A stretch of 64,000 bases of DNA from an uncultured Hymenobacter sp. (GCA_913776615.1 CAJYPK010000048.1:1-64000); one strand, 5' to 3'; numbered from the stretch's first letter, positions 33,921-42,535 are shown. A program made the numbers and translations. Notes: generated from the letters alone by a model not told the origin.

Positions 33921-34733
33921 TTACGGTGTAGTGGGCTGGGCTGCCGCCCCGGTAGGAGCGGCTACCATGTTCTTGGCCAGCGCTTTGGCAAGGTGTTGCT
34001 CGGCCAGCGCAATGTGCTGGGCGCGTAAGTCGTTCACCACCAGCTGCGCCATTTTACGCGCCCCCAGCTCGTTGAAGTGGGTATTGTCGTTGCGCCCCAG
34101 CGGGTAGTTTGGATGGTCGCCGGGGGCCAGCTGCATAAACAGCAGCTTGGACGGCTCGTCGCCCAGCTTTTGCAGCAGCTCGCGGCTCAGTCGGTCGAGG
34201 TCTACCAGGGGTGCCTTGGCCTCGGCGGCGGCCTGCGCCGTGAGGGCCGAGTACGTGACGTGCGTCTCCTTCACGCGCCCGTCCTTATCGAATTGCCGCC
34301 GCGACACGGGTGTAATCAGAATGGGAAACGCCTGCTTGCTGCGCGCTTCGGCCACGAAGCGGAGCAGGTTGCGCCGAAAGTCGGCGGGCGGCGTGTAGCG
34401 GTCCACCTTGTCGGGCGACTCATCGTTGTGCCCAAACTGAATGAGTACGTAATCACCCGGCTGCAAGGCGTCAACTACCGGTTGCCAGCGGTTTTCGGCG
34501 ATAAACGTGCGGGTGCTGCGACCGTTCTGCGCCCGGTTGTCCACCACCACCGTCGAGTCGAAAAACGTGGCCAGCGGCATGCCCCAGCCAGTTTCGGGAA
34601 AGGTGGCCGGGATCTTCTTGGCCATCGTAGAATCGCCAATTAGGTACACCTTGGTTTTGTGGGGCGGGGCGGCGGGTGCAGCGGCCAGCAGCCCCAGCAA
34701 GCCGAGCGCGGCCGCCGAGCTACGAAAAATCAT
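33921..34733 (-). CDS. Rhamnogalacturonan acetylesterase-like SGNH hydrolase
   Basis: A 270-residue exported esterase of the GDSL/SGNH fold, closest to CE12 rhamnogalacturonan acetylesterases. The signal peptide (SAAALGLLGLLAAAP) precedes the nucleophile block VYLIGDSTMA. The oxyanion GHND (FGHNDESPD) and the C-terminal D-H pair (NDNTHFNELGARKMAQ) are present. It deacetylates pectic side chains in the periplasm or outside. It forms a two-gene unit with the pectinesterase (TAAATG junction). The ATG at 34733 fits the signal peptide; an ATG at 34784 would add 17 residues. Confidence 0.9.
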   Translation of the reverse strand: MIFRSSAAALGLLGLLAAAPAAPPHKTKVYLIGDSTMAKKIPATFPETGWGMPLATFFDSTVVVDNRAQNGRSTRTFIAENRWQPVVDALQPGDYVLIQFGHNDESPDKVDRYTPPADFRRNLLRFVAEARSKQAFPILITPVSRRQFDKDGRVKETHVTYSALTAQAAAEAKAPLVDLDRLSRELLQKLGDEPSKLLFMQLAPGDHPNYPLGRNDNTHFNELGARKMAQLVVNDLRAQHIALAEQHLAKALAKNMVAAPTGAAAQPTTP

Positions 34734-34866
34734 GAGCGGAAAAGGGTAGGAACGGACCGCTAAATTCCGCCCCGCGCCGCCCAAATCCGTTAAGCTCCGG
34801 CCGTTCCCAGCGAGTTTATCTGCGCAATCGTTGCCGATAACGTTACCAGCCGCTACCCAAAGGCAT

Positions 34867-34902
34867 AAAAAAACCGGCCTTCCCCGCGAGGAGAAGGCCG
34901 GC
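34867..34902 (-). terminator. Terminator after rplS
   Basis: Hairpin CCGGCCTTC/GAAGGCCGG (34874-34882 and 34893-34901) followed on the minus strand by seven T. Confidence 0.88.
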
Positions 34903-34926
34903 TAAGAAAGCTAGCGAAAGCGCAGC

Positions 34927-35301
34927 TTAGGCCGCAGCAACCACGTCGCGACGACGCTCTTTGATACGAGCAGCTTTGCCCGAGAGGCCGCGCAGGTAGA
35001 ACAGACGAGCGCGACGCACTTTACCGCGACGGATCACCTCGATCTTGTCGATGTTGGGCGACAGCAGCGGGAAAATCCGCTCGGTGCCGATCTGGTTCGA
35101 AATCTTACGAACGGTGAAGGTCTCGCCGTTGGTGCTGGGGTTGCGGCGCTGGATAACCACGCCCTGGAACTGCTGAATGCGTTCCTTGTTGCCCTCGCGG
35201 ATTTTTACGTGCACGTTGATGGTGTCACCGGCAGCAAACTTGGGAAAGCTGGCGCGGCGCTCCTGGCCTTCGGCATTGATGAAGTCGAGTAGTACGCTCA
35301 T
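34927..35301 (-). CDS. rplS: 50S ribosomal protein L19
   Basis: A 124-residue ribosomal protein at the 30S-50S interface. The sequence FAAGDTINVHVKIREGNKER and FQGVVIQRRNPSTNGETFTV matches L19 throughout, and KVRRARLFYLRGLSGKAARI is its C-terminal hallmark. It is the last gene of the canonical rpsP-rimM-trmD-rplS order, but 201 bp behind trmD and with its own -7 box (35370-35377). Confidence 0.98.
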   Translation of the reverse strand: MSVLLDFINAEGQERRASFPKFAAGDTINVHVKIREGNKERIQQFQGVVIQRRNPSTNGETFTVRKISNQIGTERIFPLLSPNIDKIEVIRRGKVRRARLFYLRGLSGKAARIKERRRDVVAAA

Positions 35302-35369
35302 GGCGAAAAAAAGAATTACAAAGAAGGCAGCGCCGCTGCCCGCAGGTTGGTATTTTGCGAAACGGAGCG

Positions 35370-35377
35370 CAAAGATA
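35370..35377 (-). promoter_or_regulatory. Possible -7 box for rplS
   Basis: TATCTTTG on the minus strand, 68 bases before the rplS ATG. Two CAAAT motifs just beyond (35392 and 35398) could supply a -33 TTG element. Confidence 0.55.
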
Positions 35378-35502
35378 GAAAATTAACGACGCAAATGCAA
35401 ATTAAGACTGAAGGTAATGAAGTGCTTAGGGGAGAGGCGCGTGAGTAGCCAGCCGGGCGGCGGCGCTGCCCGCGCTGGTTAAGCGCTTCTCCAATGGTCA
35501 CC

Positions 35503-36183
35503 TCACTTCAGGCCTAATAAATCGGGGCGGTGGGCCTCGGTGCGGGCCAGGGCCTGCTCGTGCCGCCACTCCTCAATCTTGGGCGTGTTGCCCGACAATA
35601 GAATCTCCGGCACGGCCCGCCCCCGCCACTCGGCGGGCCGGGTGTACACGGGCGGGGCCAGCAGGTCGTCCTGGAAGGAGTCGGACAAAGCCGATTCCTC
35701 GTTGCCCAGTACGCCCGGCAGCAGCCGCACCACGGCATCGACGAGGATGGCCGCGGCCAGCTCGCCCCCGCTCAGTACGAAGTCGCCGACGCTGATTTCG
35801 TGCGTAACGTAGTGATCCCGAATGCGCTGGTCCACTCCTTTGTAGTGGCCGCAGAGGATGATGACGTTGTGCAGCAGCGACAGCTTGTTGGCCAGCGGCT
35901 GGCGTAGCGTCTCACCGTCGGGCGTGACGTAGATGATGGCATCGTACGTCCGCTGGGCCTGCAACTCATCAATCCAGCTCGCAATGGGCTCCACGCGCAG
36001 CACCATGCCCGCCCCGCCGCCAAACACGTAATCATCAATCTGCCCGTGCTTATTAATGGCCCGGTCGCGCAGCTGATGCAAGTGAATTTCGGCCAAGCCC
36101 TTGTCCTGCGCCCGCTTCACGATGGAGTGGGCGAATGGACTTTCGAGCAGCTCGGGCTGGCAGGTAAGAATGTCAATGCGCAT
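35503..36183 (-). CDS. trmD: tRNA (guanine37-N1)-methyltransferase
   Basis: A 226-residue SPOUT-fold enzyme that makes m1G37 in tRNAs and prevents frameshifting. Signatures are MRIDILTCQPELLESPF, the block DDYVFGGGAGMVLRVEP, the knot region LCGHYKGVDQRI and GDFVLSGGELAAAILVDA. The start codon immediately follows palindrome C4 on the minus strand, so the leader before the gene is the palindrome itself. Part of the conserved rpsP-rimM-trmD-rplS set. Confidence 0.98.
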   Translation of the reverse strand: MRIDILTCQPELLESPFAHSIVKRAQDKGLAEIHLHQLRDRAINKHGQIDDYVFGGGAGMVLRVEPIASWIDELQAQRTYDAIIYVTPDGETLRQPLANKLSLLHNVIILCGHYKGVDQRIRDHYVTHEISVGDFVLSGGELAAAILVDAVVRLLPGVLGNEESALSDSFQDDLLAPPVYTRPAEWRGRAVPEILLSGNTPKIEEWRHEQALARTEAHRPDLLGLK

Positions 36184-36259
36184 TGTAGGGTAAGCTTTAG
36201 CTTGCCCGGCGTCAGGCGAGCTACACCCAGGCGTCAGGCAAGCTAAAGCTTACCCTACA
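36184..36259. repeat. Family C palindrome (C4) filling rimM-trmD gap
   Basis: Arms 36184-36206 and 36237-36259 are perfect over 23 bp (TGTAGGGTAAGCTTTAGCTT core). The element starts at the base next to the trmD ATG and ends six bases before the rimM stop codon, so it makes up almost the whole gap. Confidence 0.92.
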
Positions 36260-36265
36260 AGCTGG

Positions 36266-36832
36266 CTAGTCGGCGTTGGGGTTTTTGTGGGCGCCGGGGT
36301 TCAGGTAGATGTCGAGCAGGCCCTCGGGCATGTTGACGAACAGCTTCTTGGCCGCCATGTCGGCGTGGCTTACCAGCTCGTCGACTACCGGTAGAAGCAC
36401 CTCCTGGCCCTGGTAGCGCATGGCCAGCACGTCCTGCTGCGGAAACTCGTAGAAGTTTTCCACTACGCCCAGCTCGCCTTCCTTCTCGTCAACTACCTGG
36501 AAGCCGATGACGTCGTGGAAGTAGAACTGGTGATCGGCCAGTGGCGGCAGCTCGGTGAGCGGCAGCCAAAGCTTGGCCCCGCGCAGGGGCTCGGCCTCCT
36601 CGATGCGTTCGATGCCGCGCAGCTTGAGCAGCACGCGCTCGCCGGCCTGCGGGTTTACGCGCTCTACCGGGTAAGCCGTGAGCTTGGTGGGACTGGCCGC
36701 GAGGGCCACGTACACGGTTTTGAGGCGGTTGTACGTGGCGGCATCGTCTACGTCCAGCTGGCTCACCATCTGGCCTTTGAGGCCGTGCGGCTTCACGATG
36801 TAGCCCAGCTCAAAGCATTCGTCGAGGGTCAT
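36266..36832 (-). CDS. rimM: 16S rRNA maturation factor RimM
   Basis: A 188-residue assembly factor for the head of the 30S subunit, which binds S19. The N-terminal RimM barrel begins ELGYIVKPHGLKGQMVSQL; the C-terminal PRC-like barrel has DHQFYFHDVIGFQVVD and LPVVDELVSHADMAAKKLFV. LDIYLNPGAHKNPNAD is a slightly longer tail than usual. Located between rpsP and trmD as in most bacteria. Confidence 0.97.
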   Translation of the reverse strand: MTLDECFELGYIVKPHGLKGQMVSQLDVDDAATYNRLKTVYVALAASPTKLTAYPVERVNPQAGERVLLKLRGIERIEEAEPLRGAKLWLPLTELPPLADHQFYFHDVIGFQVVDEKEGELGVVENFYEFPQQDVLAMRYQGQEVLLPVVDELVSHADMAAKKLFVNMPEGLLDIYLNPGAHKNPNAD

Positions 36833-36855
36833 GGCGGTGCGGGAAGGAGTGGGGA

Positions 36856-36945
36856 AAGTAAGGAGGTGATGGAGTGATGAGGCAAGGATTAGTAACCAAC
36901 GGATTACTTTCTTATCTCATCACCCCATCACCTCCTACTTAGTTA
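36856..36945. repeat. Imperfect palindrome between rpsP and rimM
   Basis: AGGAGGTGATGGAGTGATGA (36861 onward) pairs with CTCATCACCCCATCACCTCC (36916 onward), with a weaker inner stem (AGTAACC/GGATTACT). It fills most of the 121-bp gap between two genes of a ribosomal operon and is unrelated to family C. Confidence 0.8.
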
Positions 36946-36953
36946 CCCGGAAA

Positions 36954-37493
36954 CTAAGCGGCAGCTTCGGCCGAGGTTTCGGCGGTTTCCGTCGAGCCTT
37001 CGGCTTCGGCAGCCGGGGTAGCGGCGGCCAGGGCGGCAGCTTGCTTCTCGGCCAGGGCGGCGGCGCGGGCTTCTTTCACTTTGGTTTCGGCGGCCAGGGC
37101 AGCAGCGCGAGCCTCAGCCTTGGTGTCTACGAGGCCCGACTTCTTGGCTTCGATTTTCGCGTCTTTGTCGCTCAGCCACTGCTGGAAGCGCTGGTCGGCT
37201 ACTTCCTGAGTCAGCGCGCCTTTGGCTACGCCGAGTTGCAGGTGGCGACGCAGCAATACGCCGCGGTAGCCGAGCATGGCGCGCACCGTTTCAGTGGGCT
37301 GGGCACCGTTCATCATCCAGTAGAAAGCGCGGTCGCCGTCGAGGTTGATGCTAGCGGGGTTGGTGTTGGGGTTGTAGGTACCGAGCTTCTCGATGAAGCG
37401 ACCGTCGCGGGGCGAGCGGGAGTCGGCTACTACGATGTCGTAAGAGGCGGCCTTCTTACGGCCACGACGGGCAAGGCGGATTTTAACTGCCAT
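36954..37493 (-). CDS. rpsP: 30S ribosomal protein S16
   Basis: A 179-residue S16. The core (residues 1-85) begins MAVKIRLARRGRKKAASYDI and has FIEKLGTYNPNTNP and the block RAFYWMMNGAQPTETVR. About 90 further residues are rich in Ala, Glu and Lys (AALAAETKVKEARAAALAEK) and probably helical or disordered; such tails are usual in Bacteroidota S16. The ATG at 37493 is certain because the family begins at MAVKI. First gene of the rpsP-rimM-trmD-rplS set. Confidence 0.98.
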   Translation of the reverse strand: MAVKIRLARRGRKKAASYDIVVADSRSPRDGRFIEKLGTYNPNTNPASINLDGDRAFYWMMNGAQPTETVRAMLGYRGVLLRRHLQLGVAKGALTQEVADQRFQQWLSDKDAKIEAKKSGLVDTKAEARAAALAAETKVKEARAAALAEKQAAALAAATPAAEAEGSTETAETSAEAAA

Positions 37494-37559
37494 AAACCTT
37501 GGGGGTTGTGCGACGCAGCTCGTGCGTCTGGGTGAAATTCGTTTCCCTGTTTGGGGCCG

Positions 37560-37567
37560 CAAAGGTA
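37560..37567 (-). promoter_or_regulatory. Possible -7 box for rpsP operon
   Basis: TACCTTTG on the minus strand, 66 bases before the rpsP ATG and just after the desaturase terminator. Confidence 0.55.
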
Positions 37568-37585
37568 CGGAGAACCAAGGCAATA

Positions 37586-37616
37586 AAAAAGGCCGAAGTC
37601 AAACTTCGGCCTTTTT
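37586..37616. terminator. Terminator between desaturase and rpsP
   Basis: Perfect 14-bp stem (37586-37599 and 37603-37616) with a three-base loop and A/T runs on both sides. Confidence 0.93.
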
Positions 37617-37617
37617 G

Positions 37618-37692
37618 TGTAGGGTAAGCTTTAGCTTGCCCGGCGTAAGGTGACGTCTCCCGGGCGTAATGCAAGCTAAAGCTTACCCTACA
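37618..37692. repeat. Family C palindrome (C5)
   Basis: Arms 37618-37639 and 37671-37692 are perfect over 22 bp, the same short subtype as C4. It sits between the desaturase stop and its terminator. Confidence 0.92.
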
Positions 37693-37698
37693 GCTACA

Positions 37699-38472
37699 CT
37701 AGGCAGCTTGTGCCAGCTTTTTGGTGCGCTGCTTGGGCTGCACATTCTTACGCTTGATCTTGATGATACGAGCTTTGTCCAGCGTCCAGATGGCCAGGTA
37801 GGTGGGGTCAAACTCCCACCACTTTACGCCGAAGTTGACGCGCATGGGCAGCTTGTGGTGGTTGTTCTGGAACAGCTCGCCGAAGGCCAGGAAGTCCAGG
37901 GCCAGCGTGTTTTTGCTGTGGTCGTGGTTGTCGAAGTTCTGGTAGCCGTACTTGTGGCCGCCCCAGTTCACGATGGCGCCGTGGATGGGGCCCATCAGGA
38001 AGTGAATGGGCAGCAGCAGGTATTGCCACCAGGCGGTAGCAAACTGGATGTAGAACAGCACGTAGAGCGTGCCCCAGCCGATGCGCGAGTACCACTTGTC
38101 GCCGAAGTCTTCCACGGCCTGCCACACGGGGTAGTCGCCCTCGAAGCGCTCGGCCAGCTCGTACTTGTTGTTGAGCACGTCGTTGTAGATGTTCTTGGTC
38201 TTCCACATCATGTCAAACGCGTTGTTGGAGAACAGCGGCGAGTGCGGGTCCAGCTCCGTGTCGGAGTAGGCGTGGTGCATGCGGTGCAGCAGGGCGTAGG
38301 CCCGGGGCGATAAGAACGAGCTGCCCTGGCAGATGTAGGTGAACAGGAAGAAGAATTTCTCCCAAAACTTGTTCATCGTAAACATCTTGTGCGCCGCGTA
38401 GCGGTGCAGGTAAAACGTCTGCGTGAATAGCGAGAGGTAGTAGTGGGCAACGAAGAAGACCAGAATTGCCAT
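37699..38472 (-). CDS. Membrane acyl lipid/CoA desaturase
   Basis: A 257-residue membrane di-iron desaturase that introduces a double bond into fatty acyl chains. The three histidine boxes are visible: HRYAAH near the N-terminus, HRMHH (with AYSDTELDPHSP after it), and HH in NNHHKLPMRVNFG. Several hydrophobic segments agree with the family (IQFATAWWQYLLLPIHFLMG). It is near the short end of the family, lacking the extra N-terminal helices of some homologs, but all metal ligands are there. It is transcribed from a -7 box at 38550-38557. Confidence 0.93.
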   Translation of the reverse strand: MAILVFFVAHYYLSLFTQTFYLHRYAAHKMFTMNKFWEKFFFLFTYICQGSSFLSPRAYALLHRMHHAYSDTELDPHSPLFSNNAFDMMWKTKNIYNDVLNNKYELAERFEGDYPVWQAVEDFGDKWYSRIGWGTLYVLFYIQFATAWWQYLLLPIHFLMGPIHGAIVNWGGHKYGYQNFDNHDHSKNTLALDFLAFGELFQNNHHKLPMRVNFGVKWWEFDPTYLAIWTLDKARIIKIKRKNVQPKQRTKKLAQAA

Positions 38473-38549
38473 TCGATAAAAAGGATAAACGTGAGGAAGA
38501 CGTTGCCCGCACTAAGCTATTCCCGTCGGGCTTGGTTCAACCATTAAGA

Positions 38550-38557
38550 CAAAATTA
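38550..38557 (-). promoter_or_regulatory. Possible -7 box for desaturase
   Basis: TAATTTTG on the minus strand, matching TAnnTTTG, 78 bases before the desaturase ATG. Confidence 0.45.
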
Positions 38558-38692
38558 CGGCCGTTGGTTAGCCCAAATGGCCCCGCAGATGCACAATGCC
38601 ATAATGTTACACCGTGCGGATTGGCCGCCCTGAATCATGCCAGCAGGCGGTGGCCCATACCAAGTAGCTGCCGCGATGCGTTGGCCCAGCGT

Positions 38693-39307
38693 ATGAGAGC
38701 AACTTTACTACTTGCCCTGGGATTGAGCAGTGGCTCGGTGGCACTGGCCCAGACTACTGCTAAGCTCAATCAGCCGCTCCGGCGGGAGTTGGCCGAGATC
38801 CTTGAAGCGGACCAAAGCCTACGTCACGGTATCGCGGCTGCTTACCGCACTTACGGAGCCAACTCCCCGCAGGTGGATTCACTTAACCGACAAATCCTGC
38901 GCGCCGATGCCCGCAACCTGCCCCGCGTCACGGCTATTATCGATAAGTACGGCTGGCCCGGCAAGAGTTTGGTGGGTAATTCGGGCAGTCTGGCGGCGTT
39001 CCTGGTCATCCAGCATGCAGACCTGGCTACCATGCAGAAATATTTGCCCCTGATGCGCCAAGCCGCCGCCCAGGGCGAGCTAGCCAAGCAAAACCTGGCG
39101 CTGGTGGAGGACCGGGTGCTGACGTTCCAGGACAAGCCGCAGCTTTACGGCAGTCAGTATCGGTTTAATGCAACGACAGGCCAGCCGGAATTCTTCCCCA
39201 TTGCCGATGAGGCGCATGTGGATGAGCGGCGTGCCCGCATGGGTCTGGAGCCGCTGGCTCAGTACGCCCAGGGCTTCGGTTTGAAGTATAAGCCCGTAGC
39301 CAAGTAG
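38693..39307 (+). CDS. DUF6624-like exported protein
   Basis: A 204-residue exported protein with a signal peptide (TLLLALGLSSGSVALAQ). The phrase QHADLATMQKYLPLMRQAA, then LALVEDRVLTFQDKPQLYGS, matches the Bacteroidota family that I recall as DUF6624. No catalytic motif is recognised and the function is unknown. The ATG at 38693 is preferred, since the 43 codons before it give no signal peptide and no family sequence. It stands alone and is convergent to the pseudouridine synthase gene. Confidence 0.75.
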   Translation: MRATLLLALGLSSGSVALAQTTAKLNQPLRRELAEILEADQSLRHGIAAAYRTYGANSPQVDSLNRQILRADARNLPRVTAIIDKYGWPGKSLVGNSGSLAAFLVIQHADLATMQKYLPLMRQAAAQGELAKQNLALVEDRVLTFQDKPQLYGSQYRFNATTGQPEFFPIADEAHVDERRARMGLEPLAQYAQGFGLKYKPVAK

Positions 39308-39331
39308 CTTGGCGCATGCGCCCAGGCCGCG

Positions 39332-40045
39332 CTAGGCCGGGTAAAACGCCCGGGCTGCGTCCCAGTGCGGCGCGTCGGGCAGCGGGGCCACGAACTTCAT
39401 ATTCTCCTTCGTGACGGGGTGCTGCAACTCGAGCTGGCGGGCGTGCAGGGCGATGCTCACGTCGGGTAGCGGGTTGAGGAAGCCGTACTTCACGTCGCCC
39501 ACGATGGGCGTGCCCAGGCCGGTCGAGAGCTGCACCCGAATCTGGTGCGGGCGGCCGGTGACGGGGTTGACTTGCAGCAGGTAGCGGTTGGCCGCCGGGC
39601 CGAGCAGCTCGTAGCTGAGCTCGGAGCGCTGGCCCTGGGCGTGCTTGTCGGGATAGGCCTTGGTGACGTTGCGGATGGGGTCTTTCACCAGCCAGTGCAC
39701 CAGCTTGCCCTGCTCAGGTACCGGGGGCTTGCCGGTGAGCGCCCAGTAGGTTTTGGTCATCTGGCTATCACGGAACATCTCGTTGAGTCGGCTCAGGGCC
39801 TTGCTCGTTTTGGCCAGCACCACTACGCCCGAGACCGGCCGGTCGATGCGGTGGGCCACGCCCACGAAGGCCGCGCCGGGCTTCTTATACTTGAATTTCA
39901 AGTATTCTTCGGCTTTCTTGGAGAGCGGCTCGTCGCCGGTTTCGTCGGCCTGCACCAGGATGCCGGCGGGCTTGTTGATAACGAGCAAATGATTGTCTTC
40001 GAACAGAATTTCCTTCTGCTCCGACCAGAGGTTGGGGCGATTCAC
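39332..40045 (-). CDS. RluA-family pseudouridine synthase
   Basis: A 237-residue RNA pseudouridine synthase. The catalytic aspartate lies in AHRIDRPVSGVVVLAKT, the RluA-family signature; ILFEDNHLLVINKPAGILVQ is the usual N-terminal strand, and VTGRPHQIRVQLSTGLGTPI is the conserved C-terminal block. No S4 domain is present, so it could be the RluC/RluD-like short type acting on rRNA or tRNA. The exact position modified cannot be told. A -7 box is at 40162-40169. Confidence 0.95.
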   Translation of the reverse strand: MNRPNLWSEQKEILFEDNHLLVINKPAGILVQADETGDEPLSKKAEEYLKFKYKKPGAAFVGVAHRIDRPVSGVVVLAKTSKALSRLNEMFRDSQMTKTYWALTGKPPVPEQGKLVHWLVKDPIRNVTKAYPDKHAQGQRSELSYELLGPAANRYLLQVNPVTGRPHQIRVQLSTGLGTPIVGDVKYGFLNPLPDVSIALHARQLELQHPVTKENMKFVAPLPDAPHWDAARAFYPA

Positions 40046-40161
40046 GCGGGAGGGGAGGCGGGCTTAATGGCGGCGGCAGGGGGCGACGCTAGCCCCGAAA
40101 AAGGAGCCTTTACGCGTAAGCAAACCCTCGGCACCGAACGCGGTGCGCCTGCTGCTGCGAG

Positions 40162-40169
40162 CAAATATA
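40162..40169 (-). promoter_or_regulatory. Possible -7 box for pseudouridine synthase gene
   Basis: TATATTTG on the minus strand, exact TAnnTTTG, immediately after the creD hairpin. Confidence 0.5.
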
Positions 40170-40170
40170 A

Positions 40171-40200
40171 GCGGCGCGGCCGGTTGCCCGGCCGCGCCGC
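40171..40200. terminator. GC-only hairpin after creD
   Basis: Perfect 13-bp stem made only of G and C (40171-40183 and 40188-40200) with a four-base loop. On the minus strand it is followed by TTATATTTG; it likely ends the creD transcript. Confidence 0.8.
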
Positions 40201-40211
40201 TCCCGGCGGCC

Positions 40212-41663
40212 TTATTCCTCGGCGGCGTGGTACCAGTTGATATTGCGCGAGAGGAACATGACCACCGCCAGTACCACGACCAGCCCCAGGCTGCCCACCA
40301 GCAGGGCGTAATCCTGCAATTGCAGCACCACGAATACGAAGCCGTAGACCACCGCCAGCACCCCGGCCGTGGCCAAAGTGGCCTGCCGCTGCCGGAAGCT
40401 CGCCGCCGCGTAGGCCGTCACCAGTCCCACGATGGTGAGCCCCGCCAGCCCGTAGGCCGCGTCGAAGGGCATTTGTTCGGACAAGGCCAGCAGCAGCACG
40501 TAGAAAATGACCAGCGCCAGCCCCACCAGCAGGTACTGAAAGGGGTGAATGCGCAGCTTGTTCAGGATTTCAACAAAGAAGAAAACCAGGAAGGTGAGGG
40601 CCAGCGGCAGCAGGGCGTACTTGGCGGCCCGCATGGTTTTTAAATATTCGTTGACGGGTACCAGCAGGCGCACGCCGAAGGTGGAGGCGTCCACGTCGGG
40701 CCGCGTCTCGGTGCTACGCCAGTGCTGCGGGTAGTTGCGGTTGAGGTGAAAGACCTTCCAATCGGCCGTGAAGGCCTGCCCGGTGAGGCTGCGCTGGGTG
40801 GGTAAAAAGGCCCCGATAAAACTCGGGTCGGCCCAGGGCGCGCTCAGGTGCAGGGTGGTTTGGCGGCCCAGCGGGGCTTGCAGCAGGCCGGTGCTACCGT
40901 TCAGGTCGAGGTCGAAGGCGAAAGTATGGCGCTGAGTAAGCGCGGCTTCGTTGGCCAGGGGCACCAGGGCCTGGAGGCCGTTGGCGGCGTCGCCCCGGCT
41001 GCCTTCTTCGGTGTCGATGCTGCGCGAGTAGCTCACCCGCGCCTGCTGCACCTCGCCTACCTGGGTGCCGAGCGTGGGGGCCGAGCCGAAGGGCAGGACC
41101 GTCTCGGTGGGCAGCCCCGGCTCGAAGGGCCGGGGCTGCCCGTCCCAGCGCAGGGCCAGCCCGCTGCGAATACCCTTGAGGTCGGAAATCCCCAGCGCGA
41201 TGAAGGCCTCGGGCCAGCGTATGGCCGAGGGCGATACGCCCAGGTCGGCCAGCGGCGGGGCCCGGAATACGCCCTGCACCCGCAGCCCGGCCCGGTACAC
41301 CACCGCCTCGTAGATGCCCCGGTGCCGGCGCTCGGGAGCCAGCGTACCGGTGCTGCTGAGCGTATCGGGCAGCAAGCTCAGGTAGCGGGTGACTTCGGTC
41401 GAGTGCCCGTCGTTGGTTTCGAAGGCAGTGTAGGGCAGCACCAGCACCGGCCCCAGTACCAGCTGCGCGCCGCCCCACTGCGCGCTAATGGCCTCAGTAG
41501 CTGCGTCGCGGGTGCTGGCCCGCTCGCTGATGAGCGATTCGACCATGCTCGTCGGGATGAGCAGTAGGGCCAGCAGTAGCCCCACGCTGAAGAGCTTGAG
41601 CGTAATTGAAGTACGCGCCCAATTCGCGGAACGGGTGAGCAGGGGAGGCGTAGGTTGTTCCAT
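40212..41663 (-). CDS. creD: CreD-family inner-membrane protein
   Basis: A 483-residue inner-membrane protein of the CreD (PF06123) family. One N-terminal helix (LKLFSVGLLLALLLIPTSMV) is followed by SLISERASTRDAATEAISAQWGG-like signature sequence (residues 45-70), a large periplasmic domain with GIYEAVVYRA, and a C-terminal bundle of about five helices (QYLLVGLALVIFYVLLLAL, MPFDAAYGLAGLTI). In E. coli CreD is tied to envelope integrity and beta-lactam response under CreBC; no creB or creC is here. The ATG at 41663 is preferred over 41687. Confidence 0.9.
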   Translation of the reverse strand: MEQPTPPLLTRSANWARTSITLKLFSVGLLLALLLIPTSMVESLISERASTRDAATEAISAQWGGAQLVLGPVLVLPYTAFETNDGHSTEVTRYLSLLPDTLSSTGTLAPERRHRGIYEAVVYRAGLRVQGVFRAPPLADLGVSPSAIRWPEAFIALGISDLKGIRSGLALRWDGQPRPFEPGLPTETVLPFGSAPTLGTQVGEVQQARVSYSRSIDTEEGSRGDAANGLQALVPLANEAALTQRHTFAFDLDLNGSTGLLQAPLGRQTTLHLSAPWADPSFIGAFLPTQRSLTGQAFTADWKVFHLNRNYPQHWRSTETRPDVDASTFGVRLLVPVNEYLKTMRAAKYALLPLALTFLVFFFVEILNKLRIHPFQYLLVGLALVIFYVLLLALSEQMPFDAAYGLAGLTIVGLVTAYAAASFRQRQATLATAGVLAVVYGFVFVVLQLQDYALLVGSLGLVVVLAVVMFLSRNINWYHAAEE

Positions 41664-41840
41664 TAAGCGAAGAACTTTGTTTTGCAAAGCAAATGTGCAA
41701 CGCGGAAATCGGATTTACCACGGAGATGGTTGCAATGAAGGAAAAACTAGGTTGTGAAATATGTGGAAAACATCTGTACTGCTGCACTGACGCGATGTAC
41801 CGAATATTGTCGTGCGCAGCTTGTAAAATAGCTGCCTCAC

Positions 41841-41873
41841 AAAAAAAGCCCGACCTCGCGGGTCGAGCTTTTT
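41841..41873. terminator. Terminator after TM2 lipoprotein gene
   Basis: Hairpin CCCGACC/GGGTCG with AAAAAGC and AGCTTTTT flanks, lying between the lipoprotein stop and the creD promoter region. Confidence 0.8.
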
Positions 41874-41896
41874 CAGCTTTTTCAACTCACTAAAAG

Positions 41897-42511
41897 TTAA
41901 AGCTTCTTAGCCCAATCACCATCCTTGGGCTTAAGATCTCCAGTTAGCAGGCGAACAAAGTCAATAATTACCAAGATGAAGCCAACAATAAGAAGGCTCA
42001 GGAATATTTGGAGAATACCCTTGCCAACCTTACCCATGTAGAAATCGTGGATACCTAGGCCGCCCAGAAAAAAGCACAGTAATACGGCTACCAACTGGCT
42101 TTTGCCTTCGGCGGTAGTGGCATTGTGCGAGGCGATAATCTGCTTTACTCGGTGACGAATTGCCTTACGCTCAACCCGGGTGTAAGAAGTTTTAGCAATG
42201 GTGCTAGCCACGGCATCAGCGGCTGGCGCTTCTGTCATCACTGCGGGGGCATGGGCTACGGCTTTCGCACTGCGTTTCACGGTAGCTTTTGCCACGTGCG
42301 TAGCCGTGTGCTGTTGGGCTGGCAAGGCAACCGTAGCGCTCTGCGCAGCGGGTGCAGGACTGGCCTCAGCTACTTGGGCCGCCGCTTGCACACGCTCCGA
42401 ACCTAAGTATGCCGGTGCAGAGGTATTGAAAGCGTAGTTGGAGCGGCTGCACGACGATAAAGTCGCAGCTGCGATACCTAACGTAATAAGAAGAGAAGAA
42501 AATTTTTGCAT
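41897..42511 (-). CDS. TM2-domain lipoprotein
   Basis: A 204-residue protein with a lipoprotein signal (LITLGIAAATLSSCSRSN), a long Ala-rich and probably disordered middle (residues about 30-130), and a C-terminal TM2 domain: two helices around FFLGGLGIHDFYMGKVGKG and LQIFLSLLIVGFILVIIDFV. TM2 domains occur in small membrane proteins of unknown function. A lipid anchor plus TM2 is a frequent layout in Bacteroidota. The ATG at 42511 is preferred, 24 bases after a -7 box. Confidence 0.82.
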   Translation of the reverse strand: MQKFSSLLITLGIAAATLSSCSRSNYAFNTSAPAYLGSERVQAAAQVAEASPAPAAQSATVALPAQQHTATHVAKATVKRSAKAVAHAPAVMTEAPAADAVASTIAKTSYTRVERKAIRHRVKQIIASHNATTAEGKSQLVAVLLCFFLGGLGIHDFYMGKVGKGILQIFLSLLIVGFILVIIDFVRLLTGDLKPKDGDWAKKL

Positions 42512-42535
42512 AAAAAAGGAAGAATGAGTTCGTGG

